The notes under the pieces: model-generated
Seen by the model: the letters and a program-made list of their open reading frames with translations, nothing else
What the model was told of the DNA's origin: nothing
Database searches by the model: none
Translations under genes and position numbers: made by a program
Shown: positions 1 to 8,252 of the stretch, piece after piece
How positions within the stretch are numbered: position 1 is the first letter of the stretch
How the letters are laid out: each line of letters begins with the position of its first letter
NCBI RefSeq assembly: GCF_021462265.1
Contig: NZ_JAJONF010000034.1
Coordinates: 1 to 64,000 of the forward strand
Source: Streptomyces shenzhenensis
Lineage (GTDB): Bacteria; Actinomycetota; Actinomycetes; Streptomycetales; Streptomycetaceae
Direction: 5' to 3'
Length of the DNA: 64,000 bases

Positions 1-1446
1 AGTCGTAGCCCGCCAAGGCCTGCTGCGGGCAGACGGGCGGAGCAGACCAGCCCACTTGACAAGAACGACCATGTGATGGGCAGTAACTCCGCCGTACGCC
101 GGGTCTGCACGCCCTGTGGATCACTTCCAGGATCTCGGAGTCGACGATCCCGGAAACCGCGATCTCAGCGGAATGGAGAGTGAGATCCAGGGGTCTGGAT
201 TCCGTGTGGCGTAGTCCGTGGACTTCGAGCCCCAGTGCGCCGCGGAGTGGTGCGGTCCGGGGAGACGTGGTCGACGATACCCCCGATCATCAGGGTGACG
301 ACTTCGCCCGTCAGGATCGAGCGCGGCGGACTGTTCGGCCGCCACGATGAGCCGTGCATCGTGGCCGAGTCCCGCGCTGTGGACACGATCTACTGCTGAG
401 CGCCGGCAACTCGCCCACGAGCCGTACCGGGTCGAACACCGGGTGCCCAAGTTGCCCGGCACGTCACGTGGTTGACGCTCGGGTGGTCTTTTCGCGTACG
501 ACGAAAGACCAGGCCGGCGGTGCGGTTGCCGTCCTCGCGGATCAGGTCCAGCGCGGCGTCGGCCACTGGCACCGGTCAGAATGCCATTCGCCTCGTACCG
601 CGAGGTGAATTCCGTCGACCGGCCCTGCTCGGCCGCCTCCACGGTGTCCCAGGTGTGTCGCCCCCTGAAGCGGGCTTCCAAGGCTGCCCCGTTCGCCGCG
701 GGCGCACGGGGCGTCTGTCACCCCGCGCGGCAGTGCCGATCTGGACACAGAAGATGTGAACTCCGCCAACTGCCGGGCCTTGAGCGGGACTTACATGAGC
801 GCCACTCAAAGGATGCCGCGGACCCATGAGCTCGTCGAGGTACCAAGATATCCAGTTCGGCGTTGGTGAGGCGAACCGACCGAGGCTGTGCTGATGTTGG
901 CGCCGAGGACTGACAGTTCCGGGGTGTACAGGATGTTGCGGGAGCGCCGGGCTGCCGCGCGAGGCGGCGCGCCCTCGGCCACATGGCCCGGCCACCGCGC
1001 GGCTCCTGAACGGCCCCGGAAACGCTCGGCAGGTCGGTCTCGGCCAGGAACCATCAATCCCGGGCCGTCACGCATCAGCCGTCCCGCCTCAAGACATTTA
1101 CGCAGGACGCGATCACGAAAGGCGACCGCCGCCAGCAGCGAAGAATCCTCTGGTCAACCCCCCGCTTCTGGCAGCCGACCACCGTCATTCAGTGCCCCGT
1201 CAGCGGCTCATCGGCCCGACTGCTCGCCGCGCCGCCCCATCCGCAAGGCGAATCAGCAGGCGACCTCACACCACCCTGCCCAGCGGCAATGCGCTCGACA
1301 ACCGAAAAGGGTGCGGATTCGACCCGAGGGCCCCAGACTCCAAAACGAACAGCAGTTGACCTGCAGTGATGCTGATACTAAGGGGTGCCCCGTAAATGAT
1401 CTTTGAGTCGCTGGGAGTGGGGTCGGTCGCGGTGCGGTCCGCTCGC
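1..1446. other. Unassigned region, no gene recognised
   Basis: I see no convincing intact gene here. On the minus strand, short open stretches in different frames (about 390-680 and 121-386) read as if one coding sequence had been broken by frameshifts, but I cannot name a family. Codon bias is weaker than in the rest of the window. The position next to a disrupted insertion sequence fits a decayed mobile-DNA border. The last 60 bases (about 1385-1446) should hold the left end of the split IS5-type element, but I could not find a matching right end. Confidence 0.5.
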
Positions 1447-1806
1447 CTATCCGGCGAGGGCGAGGTTGTGCATGCGGGCGATGCCGAGCATGGCGTGGTG
1501 GACCCCGTCGCCTTTGAGGCGGCAGTCTCGGAGGATCTTCCAGGTCTTCATCCGGGCGAAGACGTGCTCGACACGGGCGCGGACCTGCTTGTGGGACTTG
1601 TTGTGCGCCTTCTTCCAGTCGGGCAGGTCTTCGCCCTTGCGCCGACGATGGGGCATGACGAGTCCCGTGCCCGGATAGCCGCCGTCGGCGATCGTGAGTG
1701 TCCTGCCGACGGCCGCTTTGGCGCCGGATTCCTCCCACGCTTTGCAGTCGTTGCGGTTCCCGGGCAACGGTTGGCCGACCATGACGACGAGTCGGGTGTT
1801 GGCGTC
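1447..1806 (-). pseudogene. IS5-type transposase, C-terminal fragment (119 aa)
   Basis: This is the 3' half of a DDE transposase of the IS5/DUF4096-like type common in Streptomyces. It carries the second catalytic Asp (TIADGGYPG) and the catalytic Glu (RARVEHVFARMK), and ends at a TAG at 1447-1449. The missing N-terminal half lies at 5578-5985. Joining base 5578 to base 1806 restores one continuous reading frame (HQVVI followed by DANTRLVV) of about 255 residues, so the gene was intact before the 3.77 kb element inserted. It has no start of its own and is presumably not translated. Confidence 0.9.
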
Positions 1807-1810
1807 TTTT

Positions 1811-1821
1811 CCGGACTACGG
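1811..1821 (+). repeat. Left terminal inverted repeat of the Tn554-like element
   Basis: CCGGACTACGG lies four bases inside the left junction and is matched in inverted orientation at 5557-5567. The TAG stop codon of the 805-aa recombinase lies inside it (1816-1818), so the gene uses the element end as its 3' terminus. Confidence 0.7.
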
Positions 1822-4233
1822 CGGCGGAGCGGATGGCTCGGTGATGCCGGGCATGCCGAGGTTGACGGGGCCGGCGGCGCGCAGCCGAGTCTGGCTGCGG
1901 TCGAGGGCGGCGAGTTTCTCCTGTGCCTTGGTGAGGCTGACTTTCAGGCCGTCGATCTCGCCGAGCCAGCCGTTGATGCGGGCTTCATCGATGCGTTCGG
2001 TGAGGTTGCGGATGATCGCCAGCAGGCGGGGGCGTTGTGCGGGATCGACGCGGAGCATCGGGCAGCGGACGCAGGCGTGTTCGTGGTTGCAGGGAGTGCC
2101 GTAGGGGCGTGCGCAGTCGCCGAGTTCGAGCTTGCGGGTGTGGAAGTGCTGTTGGAACTCGTGCCACTCCTGCTCGGTGGGTTCGCGGTATTCCTCGGTG
2201 GGGCGGTCGGCTCGTCGGGTGTTGAGGAAGGCGCGGTAGGAGCGCACCAGGTCGTCCTGGAAGACCGCGAGGTAGGGCTCGACGGTGGTGACGCTGGCGT
2301 GGCCGAGGAGCCGTGCGGCGATGTGGACCGGGAGCCCGCCGGCGACGGCTTGGGTGGTGAAGATGCGCCGGAAGTCGTGGGGGCGGAAGTGGAGCGGCTG
2401 CCCGGCCGTGTCGGTCAGCCCCGCGCGGGTGACGGTGTCGTTGATGAAGTCGCGGACCATGCTGGGGGTGAGCACATCGTGCTTCCAGCGCATGCGGCGC
2501 TGGAAGAGGTGGGGCAGGGCCGATCCGGTCGTCCGCTCCGCTGGGTCGTAGCGGGCGACCAGGGGGATCATGCCGCCGTTTCGGGTGCGCAGGCGGGTGA
2601 TGACGGTGGCCAGCACGCTGGCCAGTTCGGGGCTGACCAGCAGCAGCCGTTCCTCGTTGCTCTTGGAGGGGACGATCTGCAGCAGCGGGACAGTCTCGCC
2701 GGTGTCGGCCAGCCGGTAGGAGACCAGGGCGAGTTGTGTGATCTCCAGCAGCTCTTCGCAGCGAATCCCGGCGTGCCGGAGGGTCTCGATGATCGCCCAG
2801 GCCCAGAATCCCTCGTCCTCGCTGCGGGTGAGGTCATGGTGGACCCCATCGGGATCCTCCGCGAGGACGTGGGGGACGGGCTGCGCCTGTCGGTTCGGAA
2901 GCCGGAACTCGGCGCGGGCCAGGCGGCGCCAGCGCCGGCCTTCGATGGTGAAGTGTTCGCCGGGCACGACGGCCTCGGCGGCGGTCAGCAGCGCCTGCTG
3001 CCCGCGGTGGTGGCTCTCGGCGGTGTCGACGAGGTCGAGCAGCCGTGGGAGACGTTCGCGAACGCGTTGGTGCGAGCGCGCCTGTTCTTGCTTCTTGTGC
3101 TTGGCCCGCCCGCCGAGTTCGCTTTGGCGGACCGGGCTGGGCACTGCCCAGGGCACCCAGAACGGGTCTTCCACCGCCCACTGGGCGATGTCGAGGTAGA
3201 AGGCGCGGACCGTCATCAGGACGCCGAGGCGGTTCTTGCGTTCGACCTGTTGCAGGCCGGGCCGGGTGAGGAACGCGAGGCGCTGTTTCCAGGCTTCGGC
3301 GACCGGTGCGGGCAGGCGCAGGGAGTCGATGCTGGGGTGATGGCACTCCAGATCGGCCCAGAAGTTGCCGATCAGCCGGGAGGCGATGCCTCGCAGGCTG
3401 CCGTAGTCGAGCGCGGGGCGGCGCTCGTCCAGGTAGCGCACCAGCACATCGCGGACCGGGCGGCACTTGAGCCCGTAGCCATCGACGATCTCGGCGCTGG
3501 TCAACTGCCCATGCCCCAGACGCCGCAACGGCAGCGACTCCTGGAGCACCCCGGTTTCGCGCAGCAGGTCCCAGCCGGCAGGCAGCCCGGTCGGGATCTT
3601 CCCGCCGACCCGCATCCCCCACTCGCGGAAGCCCAGCAGGTCATCGGCAGTCAACTGGTCCACGTCGCGGCCCGTATGGAGGCAGATCTTCGCGAGGCTG
3701 CGTTCCGCATGGTCCTGGTACTGCTCGGTGTGCCCGGCCCGGACGCCTGCTGCGGTGACGGCGGCGAACGCCTCGGGTCCGAACAGCGTCTTCGCATCCC
3801 GGAACAAGGCCGTGGTGCGAAAGCGGAGAAAGAATCCGTAGTCCGGCAGCACGGTGCGGCCCAGGAGCAGGGCGGTCACCCCGTCAGTGACACCGTGTCG
3901 GGCGATGGGCTCTCGCCCACCAACTCCGGCGGCGACGGTCGCGATCCACGCGGTCCCGGCATCCGCCGCCGCGTGCTGCCAGCGCTGCTGCCAGCCGTCG
4001 CCCGGGTGTGTGTGCAGCCACTCCAGCATCCGCCGCGCGCCGTGCATCCGTTGGCCACCGCGACCGGCCGAGCGCCCCGACCACACAGGCAAGGCCCGCA
4101 GATGCGCCAGCACCGCGTCGATATCCGCCCTGTCCAACGGGCCGACATGGGCAGGCCGTGGTGAACGCGGTACGTATCCCTGCTCCGCGGCGACCTCTGC
4201 GACCGGCTCGGCGTGCAACGTCGCGGCGCTCAT
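1816..4233 (-). CDS. Large tyrosine recombinase (TnpB-like), 805 aa
   Basis: This is a tyrosine-type site-specific recombinase, probably the second transposase subunit of the element. The C-terminal catalytic domain shows the expected residues: Arg491 (GIRCEELLEI), His619-x-x-Arg622 (RPHDFRRIF), His645 (LLGHAS) and the nucleophile Tyr654 (VEPYLAVF). The N-terminal 450 residues would hold the arm/core-binding region. After the catalytic domain comes a four-cysteine cluster (C707, C715, C721, C724) that looks like a zinc site, then a charged, probably helical tail. Its start overlaps the stop of the upstream recombinase by four bases (ATGA), so the two are likely made together. It is about twice the usual length for the family, as known for TnpB-type partners. 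Confidence 0.85.
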   Translation of the reverse strand: MSAATLHAEPVAEVAAEQGYVPRSPRPAHVGPLDRADIDAVLAHLRALPVWSGRSAGRGGQRMHGARRMLEWLHTHPGDGWQQRWQHAAADAGTAWIATVAAGVGGREPIARHGVTDGVTALLLGRTVLPDYGFFLRFRTTALFRDAKTLFGPEAFAAVTAAGVRAGHTEQYQDHAERSLAKICLHTGRDVDQLTADDLLGFREWGMRVGGKIPTGLPAGWDLLRETGVLQESLPLRRLGHGQLTSAEIVDGYGLKCRPVRDVLVRYLDERRPALDYGSLRGIASRLIGNFWADLECHHPSIDSLRLPAPVAEAWKQRLAFLTRPGLQQVERKNRLGVLMTVRAFYLDIAQWAVEDPFWVPWAVPSPVRQSELGGRAKHKKQEQARSHQRVRERLPRLLDLVDTAESHHRGQQALLTAAEAVVPGEHFTIEGRRWRRLARAEFRLPNRQAQPVPHVLAEDPDGVHHDLTRSEDEGFWAWAIIETLRHAGIRCEELLEITQLALVSYRLADTGETVPLLQIVPSKSNEERLLLVSPELASVLATVITRLRTRNGGMIPLVARYDPAERTTGSALPHLFQRRMRWKHDVLTPSMVRDFINDTVTRAGLTDTAGQPLHFRPHDFRRIFTTQAVAGGLPVHIAARLLGHASVTTVEPYLAVFQDDLVRSYRAFLNTRRADRPTEEYREPTEQEWHEFQQHFHTRKLELGDCARPYGTPCNHEHACVRCPMLRVDPAQRPRLLAIIRNLTERIDEARINGWLGEIDGLKVSLTKAQEKLAALDRSQTRLRAAGPVNLGMPGITEPSAPPP

Positions 4234-5474
4234 GCCGGCAACCCGGCGAACAGCACGGCCAGGTCGGCGGCGGCGTAGCCTTCGGCCACCGGCGGGACGG
4301 GCTGGGCGCGGCGCTCCTCGGCCTGCTGCAAATGCTCAAGGACCCGGCGGATCACCTTCTCCTCCTCTTCCACCAGGTACGTGTCCGCGGTCGTGCTCAG
4401 GTGCGCATGCCCGAGGATCACCTGCACGTCGCGCAGCGACAGGTGCTCATCGCGGGCCATCCGCAACGAACAGGTGTGCCGCAGGTCATGCATGGTGTAG
4501 TTCGTGCCCAAGCAGACGTTGATCCGGCGGAACACCGCGCGCAGCGCCTCATAGTTCAGCGGCTGCCGCACCAATCCCGCGCCCCGGTCGCGGCGGCGCG
4601 CCGTCACCCACAGCGGCTCATGCAGATCGACCGGCCCGGCTTCGGCCAGGTAGAGGCGGATCCACACAAACGCCTCGCTGCTGGCCGGCAGCCACTGCTC
4701 GGCACCACTGCCCTTGCGCACCACCCGCACCCGCTGCTCGCCCCAGTCCAGATCGACGCCACGCAGGCCAAGGATCTCCGAAGCCCGCGCTCCGTTACTC
4801 ACCGCGAGCGCCAGCAGCGCCCGGTCCCGGTTGCAGCGCAGCGCACCGAACAGCGTCTTCCACCGCTCGTCCGGGATCTCCCGCGGCCGGCGCTTGGGGA
4901 CCTTCGGGTTGCAGCGGACACGACCCTCCGCACGGAACGGCTCCAGCGGGTTGTGATGCGCCCTGGCCCGCCCCGCGCGCCGGTCCAGCACCACAGGGTT
5001 CACCAGCGGGCCCTCGCCCGTCTCGCCCCAGAACTCGTAGAAGCTGCGGACCACGGCGTTGCCGTGCCGCACGGTGCGGGGCTGGTAGGAGTCGTCCAGA
5101 TACCGCTTGCGTGTGATCGGGTTGATCGCGCCCGCGGCGACGGCCGACGCGGTCCGCGGCGAGCGGCGCGGCTTGACCGCCTGCCCCAGCCACAACACGA
5201 GATCGCGGACCTCGGCCGAGCTCGCACTGTCCCACTCGACGCCGACCGCCCTCAGCCACCGCCACCAGCGCAGCAGACCGTACGCGTAGCTGCGGACGGA
5301 GCCAGGCCGGTTGCCCCGCGCCACAAAGTCCCGCAGAAACCGGGAAATCGGCTCAACCGGCACCCCGTTCGCGTCCACCACCAACCAGGGCAGCACCCCG
5401 TCTGCTTCGACTACCGCGCCCCAACGCGGCAACCGGATCGAAGCCAGATCACGTTCAACGTGCAGCTCGTACAT
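4230..5474 (-). CDS. Tyrosine recombinase/integrase (TnpA-like), 414 aa
   Basis: This is the first recombinase of the element. It has an N-terminal SAM-like core-binding domain (about residues 40-150) and a phage-integrase catalytic domain with Arg230 (GARASEI), His329-x-x-Arg332 (HDLRHT), His356 (LGHAHL) and Tyr366 (DTYL). I chose the ATG at 5474 because GGGAGG lies eight bases before it; the frame is open to a TTG at 5522, which would add 16 unlikely residues. It is translationally coupled to the larger recombinase. Family knowledge says both proteins act together on the element ends; that they do so here is inference. Confidence 0.85.
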   Translation of the reverse strand: MYELHVERDLASIRLPRWGAVVEADGVLPWLVVDANGVPVEPISRFLRDFVARGNRPGSVRSYAYGLLRWWRWLRAVGVEWDSASSAEVRDLVLWLGQAVKPRRSPRTASAVAAGAINPITRKRYLDDSYQPRTVRHGNAVVRSFYEFWGETGEGPLVNPVVLDRRAGRARAHHNPLEPFRAEGRVRCNPKVPKRRPREIPDERWKTLFGALRCNRDRALLALAVSNGARASEILGLRGVDLDWGEQRVRVVRKGSGAEQWLPASSEAFVWIRLYLAEAGPVDLHEPLWVTARRRDRGAGLVRQPLNYEALRAVFRRINVCLGTNYTMHDLRHTCSLRMARDEHLSLRDVQVILGHAHLSTTADTYLVEEEEKVIRRVLEHLQQAEERRAQPVPPVAEGYAAADLAVLFAGLPA

Positions 5475-5556
5475 CCCACGACCTCCCATTCCTCGGATGG
5501 AAGGAGATGTACCGAGAGACAACGGAACACCCAGGGAACGACCCCGGAGTGTCGGC

Positions 5557-5567
5557 CCGTAGTCCGG
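5557..5567 (-). repeat. Right terminal inverted repeat of the Tn554-like element
   Basis: This is the inverted copy of the left repeat (CCGGACTACGG on the minus strand). Unlike the left end, ten bases separate it from the junction with the IS5-type gene at 5578, giving the element unequal ends. Confidence 0.7.
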
Positions 5568-5577
5568 TCAACGGGCC

Positions 5578-5985
5578 GATGACGACCTGGTGGTTGGTGG
5601 AGTACCGGTAGTTCTTCGACTGCTCGGCGATGGTGTGATCGCGAGTGGGCACCAGGGTGCCGTCCACGATGAGCACGGTGTCCTTGGCGAACCGCTTGCG
5701 GGGCTGGAGAGCGAGCATCGGCCCGAGGTGGTTGATGATCCGGTCCGCCGCCGACTTGGACACCCCGAACAGTGGGGCGAGCTGGCGCATAGTCAGGTTT
5801 GTGCGCCAGTACGCCGCGACCAGCAGTGCCCGGTCCTCTAGGGGCAGGCCCCACGGCCGACCTTTGCGGACCGCGTCCGCACCCTCGCGCCGCAGCATGG
5901 TCACCAGCTTCCCGAAGGCACGCGGGCTCAGCCCGGTGAACGGGGCTATCCAGGACGGTTCCGACACCGAGATCACACCAGCCAC
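5578..5985 (-). pseudogene. IS5-type transposase, N-terminal fragment (136 codons)
   Basis: This is the 5' half of the transposase whose 3' half is at 1447-1806. It keeps the start codon, a helix-turn-helix-like region (TMRQLAPLFGVSKSAADRII) and the first catalytic Asp (IVDGTLVP). The homology stops after HQVVI, exactly where the Tn554-like element begins. The open frame runs on into the element to a stop at 5455, which would give a chimeric protein of 176 residues with a meaningless tail. Confidence 0.9.
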
Positions 5986-6033
5986 GCCGGGATCATCGCA
6001 CCGCAGCGTGCCCCGCCAGCAGGCCTCCCCGCC

Positions 6034-6393
6034 TCAGCGGAACTCGTGGACCACCTGGATCTCGCCGACGATGTGGGCGTTGAAGTCGTTGAGCTCCTCG
6101 GCCGGAACCCAAAGCTCGAGGATCGTCTGCCCACCGGCCTGCTGGATGGAATACCGGCTCAAGAACTCCGACTCGACCTCAAAACGAGTGACGAAGCCGG
6201 CGCCATCGTGCTTCACGTTCCAGTCCCGCGCGATCCTGACCGCGTAGTCCTCGTTGAGGACCGGGTAGAAGATCGGCTGCTCGGGCAGCCGGGGCGGCCA
6301 GGCACGCCAGTTCAGCTCCCGAACCAGATCCAGCTCCTTGGGGCCGGTGGGGCGCCACAGGGTCGTCGTTGCTTGCTGGCTGGTCATCTGCAT
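6034..6393 (-). CDS. ADP-ribosylation/crystallin J1-type small protein
   Basis: A 119-residue protein resembling the short actinobacterial proteins annotated as ADP-ribosylation/crystallin J1 (recognised from recall of the pattern TTLWRPTGPKELDLV, PPRLPEQPIFYPVLNEDYAVRI and LWVPAEELNDFNAHIVG). Its molecular function is not known to me; the name comes from the family label, not from visible catalytic residues. I placed the start at 6393, preceded by AGAGAG, although ATG 6387 is also possible and the frame is open as far as 6582. It is monocistronic. Such genes often sit beside insertion sequences in Streptomyces, as here. Confidence 0.6.
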   Translation of the reverse strand: MQMTSQQATTTLWRPTGPKELDLVRELNWRAWPPRLPEQPIFYPVLNEDYAVRIARDWNVKHDGAGFVTRFEVESEFLSRYSIQQAGGQTILELWVPAEELNDFNAHIVGEIQVVHEFR

Positions 6394-6572
6394 CGCTCTC
6401 TGAACGTAGGCCGCTGGTGCGGCGGGTCGGGAGAGCGGACGATACCGGCACCGCGAACTCATCAGCCACGTAGTTTCCGCACCCTGACCAGCGCCGTGAC
6501 CAGCAATTGCGGGACAGCCTTTAGTTATGGCTATGCGAACGTAAGATCTCGTCCATAACGAGAAAGAAACAA

Positions 6573-6609
6573 CCAGCCCCATCTGTCAAGTCGCGACAGA
6601 CGGGGCTGG
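6573..6609 (-). terminator. Strong hairpin terminator
   Basis: An inverted repeat with 14 of 15 paired bases (6573-6587 with 6595-6609) encloses a 7-base loop. It lies just downstream of the minus-strand HTH gene ending at 6631 and is a likely intrinsic terminator, working without a clear T tract as is usual in Streptomyces. Confidence 0.75.
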
Positions 6610-6630
6610 TGCAGAAGGCAAGGCGTGTGG

Positions 6631-7086
6631 CTATCCTCGCTTATGCGGCTCGCGCATCTCTACGCCCGCCCGCTTGAGTTTCTTGCTGACCGTACTGGCG
6701 CAAACACCAAGTTGCGCACCGATCTGTCGCGCGCTCCAGCCTTGCTCGTAAAGCTCCTTGGCCCTGGCCATCCGTAACGGCGTCATCTTGACCTGTGATC
6801 GCTTGGCAACTCCGGCCCGCGTCAGGTGGTGATCGACCGTCTGTCGGTGCATGCCGTAGCGCTCCGACAACGCGCTCACCGTTGCGCCCTGCTGGTACGC
6901 CTCCACCAGCTCTGCCACTTCACTCGGCGAGAGCTTGCGGTTCTCCTTGATCTCCGTCGCCACGGCGACGTCTACAACAGCAGGCTCTACCTGCGCACGT
7001 ACGGCCCCGCCATGCCTCTCCAGCGTCTTGATCAGGCGTAGCAGGGGTGCGCTCGGGTTCGAAAGGGAGTCGGCCAGGCGCTCCAA
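6631..7086 (-). CDS. Double helix-turn-helix protein, resolvase type, possibly truncated
   Basis: About 150 residues with two helix-turn-helix units of the Hin/resolvase kind: EVAELVEAYQQGATVSALSE followed by YGMHRQTVDHHLTRAGV, and KELYEQGWSARQIGAQLGVC followed by ASTVSKKLKRAGV. The N-terminal part has no catalytic domain. No ATG fits the 5' end; I use the TTG at 7086, but the same frame stays open upstream through the stop codon region of the neighbouring lipoprotein gene, so the real 5' end may have been lost by recombination. It probably binds DNA, as a regulator or as the tail of a former serine recombinase. Confidence 0.55.
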   Translation of the reverse strand: MERLADSLSNPSAPLLRLIKTLERHGGAVRAQVEPAVVDVAVATEIKENRKLSPSEVAELVEAYQQGATVSALSERYGMHRQTVDHHLTRAGVAKRSQVKMTPLRMARAKELYEQGWSARQIGAQLGVCASTVSKKLKRAGVEMREPHKRG

Positions 7087-7127
7087 AGAGGGCCAGGTCA
7101 GGCATCGTCTGATCTGGTCTTTTCTTG

Positions 7128-8252
7128 TTACGGGGTCAGCCCTGCCTTTGCGCAGGCGGGTCGCAGCTGGGGTGTGCAGATCTGAGTGGTGGTGTACACG
7201 CCGTCCCGGACGAGGGTCTGCTTGATGTTGGCGGTCGTGACGGCCACCGGGGTGAGGAGCACGGACGGGATCTGGCGGGTGGTGGGGCTGTCGGTCGTCG
7301 TCGTGGCGATGGTGCGCAGCTTCTCGCCGCGGCCCAGGGCGACGGCCATGCTGGCGGCTGCCTCGGCTTCGGCGCGGAAGGACTTGTACACCGTCATGGA
7401 CTGCTCGCCGTCGATGATGCGCCGCACCGCGTCGAGGTCGGCGTCCTGGCCGGTGACCGGTGGCAGGCGCCGGACGTGGGCGCTCTTGAACGCGGAGATG
7501 GCGCCTGCGGCAATGGCGTCGTTGGCGGCCAGGACGCCGTCGATGCGGCCGGGGCCCAGGGCTGCGATGGTGGCGGACATGTTGGCGTTGGCGTTGTCCG
7601 TGCTCCAGCCCGTGGTGTCGTAGGACCGGCCGATCCGCACCTTGCCCCGCAGGACGGACAGCGCGCCCCTCTTGTACTGCGCGGCGTTGGAGCTGGTCGG
7701 GTCGCCGTTCATCATGACGATGGTGTCGTCCTCGGCCGGGGCGTGCATGGCCTTCAGGAGGGCCTGGCCCTGCAGCGTGCCGACCTTGAGGCCGTCGAAG
7801 CTGACGTAGCCCGAGACCGGGCCGTCGGCGAGCCTGTCGTAGGCGACGACGGAGACGCCCGCGTCGTGCGCCTCCTGGACGGTGGAGCGCAGCGCCCTGT
7901 TGTCGGTGGCGCCGAGGACGAGGACCCTGACCCCCTTGGTGATCATGGCGACCATCTGCTGCCGCTGGGCCGTCGGGTCGTCGGCGGCGTTGGCGTAGGA
8001 GACGGTGCAGTGCGGGCAGAGCTGTTTCACCCATTGCTCGAACAGCGGCTTGTCGGAGTTCTCCCAGCGCGGCACCACCCGGCTCGGCAGCAGCAGGCCG
8101 ACGGTGAAGCTGTCCGTGCCGGCTGTGCCGTCACCGGTGCAGGCGGCCTGGGACACGGTCAGCAGACCTGCGACCAGCGCACCGAGGACATACCGCGTAC
8201 GAGACGTCACGTGTTGCCTACGAGACGCCGGGTGCTGCCTGTGAAACGTCAT
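7128..8252 (-). CDS. Sugar ABC transporter substrate-binding lipoprotein, copy 1
   Basis: A 374-residue binding protein of the xylose/ribose type (periplasmic binding protein family 4). A signal peptide ends in a lipobox with Cys near residue 38 (SQAAC), so it should be membrane-anchored outside the cell. It shares VAYDRL, SGYVSFDG, VMMNGDP and RRLPPVTGQDADL with the lipoprotein at 11066-12154; I judge them more than half identical. Four cysteines are conserved between the two (LCPHC and QICTPQ..AC), suggesting disulfides. Its ATG overlaps the stop codon of the upstream phosphatase gene (ATGA, 8249-8252), so sensor and lipoprotein are co-translated. No transporter subunits follow on this strand, which hints at a sensing role. 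Confidence 0.9.
   Translation of the reverse strand: MTFHRQHPASRRQHVTSRTRYVLGALVAGLLTVSQAACTGDGTAGTDSFTVGLLLPSRVVPRWENSDKPLFEQWVKQLCPHCTVSYANAADDPTAQRQQMVAMITKGVRVLVLGATDNRALRSTVQEAHDAGVSVVAYDRLADGPVSGYVSFDGLKVGTLQGQALLKAMHAPAEDDTIVMMNGDPTSSNAAQYKRGALSVLRGKVRIGRSYDTTGWSTDNANANMSATIAALGPGRIDGVLAANDAIAAGAISAFKSAHVRRLPPVTGQDADLDAVRRIIDGEQSMTVYKSFRAEAEAAASMAVALGRGEKLRTIATTTTDSPTTRQIPSVLLTPVAVTTANIKQTLVRDGVYTTTQICTPQLRPACAKAGLTP

Larger units (their letters stand above)
1807..5577 (-). mobile_element. Tn554-like transposon with two tyrosine recombinases
   Basis: The element's boundaries are defined by the exact interruption of an IS5-type transposase gene: removing 1807-5577 restores its frame with no extra or missing base, so there is no target duplication. 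Both ends carry CCGGACTACGG in inverted orientation (1811-1821 and 5557-5567). The only cargo is two overlapping minus-strand recombinase genes. Paired tyrosine recombinases and insertion without target duplication are the hallmarks of Tn554-type elements. I see no third gene corresponding to tnpC and no resistance cargo, so this is a minimal member or a derivative. Confidence 0.75.

Noticed and set aside
1396..4164. Plus-strand open frame of 922 codons opposite the large recombinase
   Set aside because: It is a GC-rich antisense shadow: no domain, and the minus strand has all recombinase catalytic residues.
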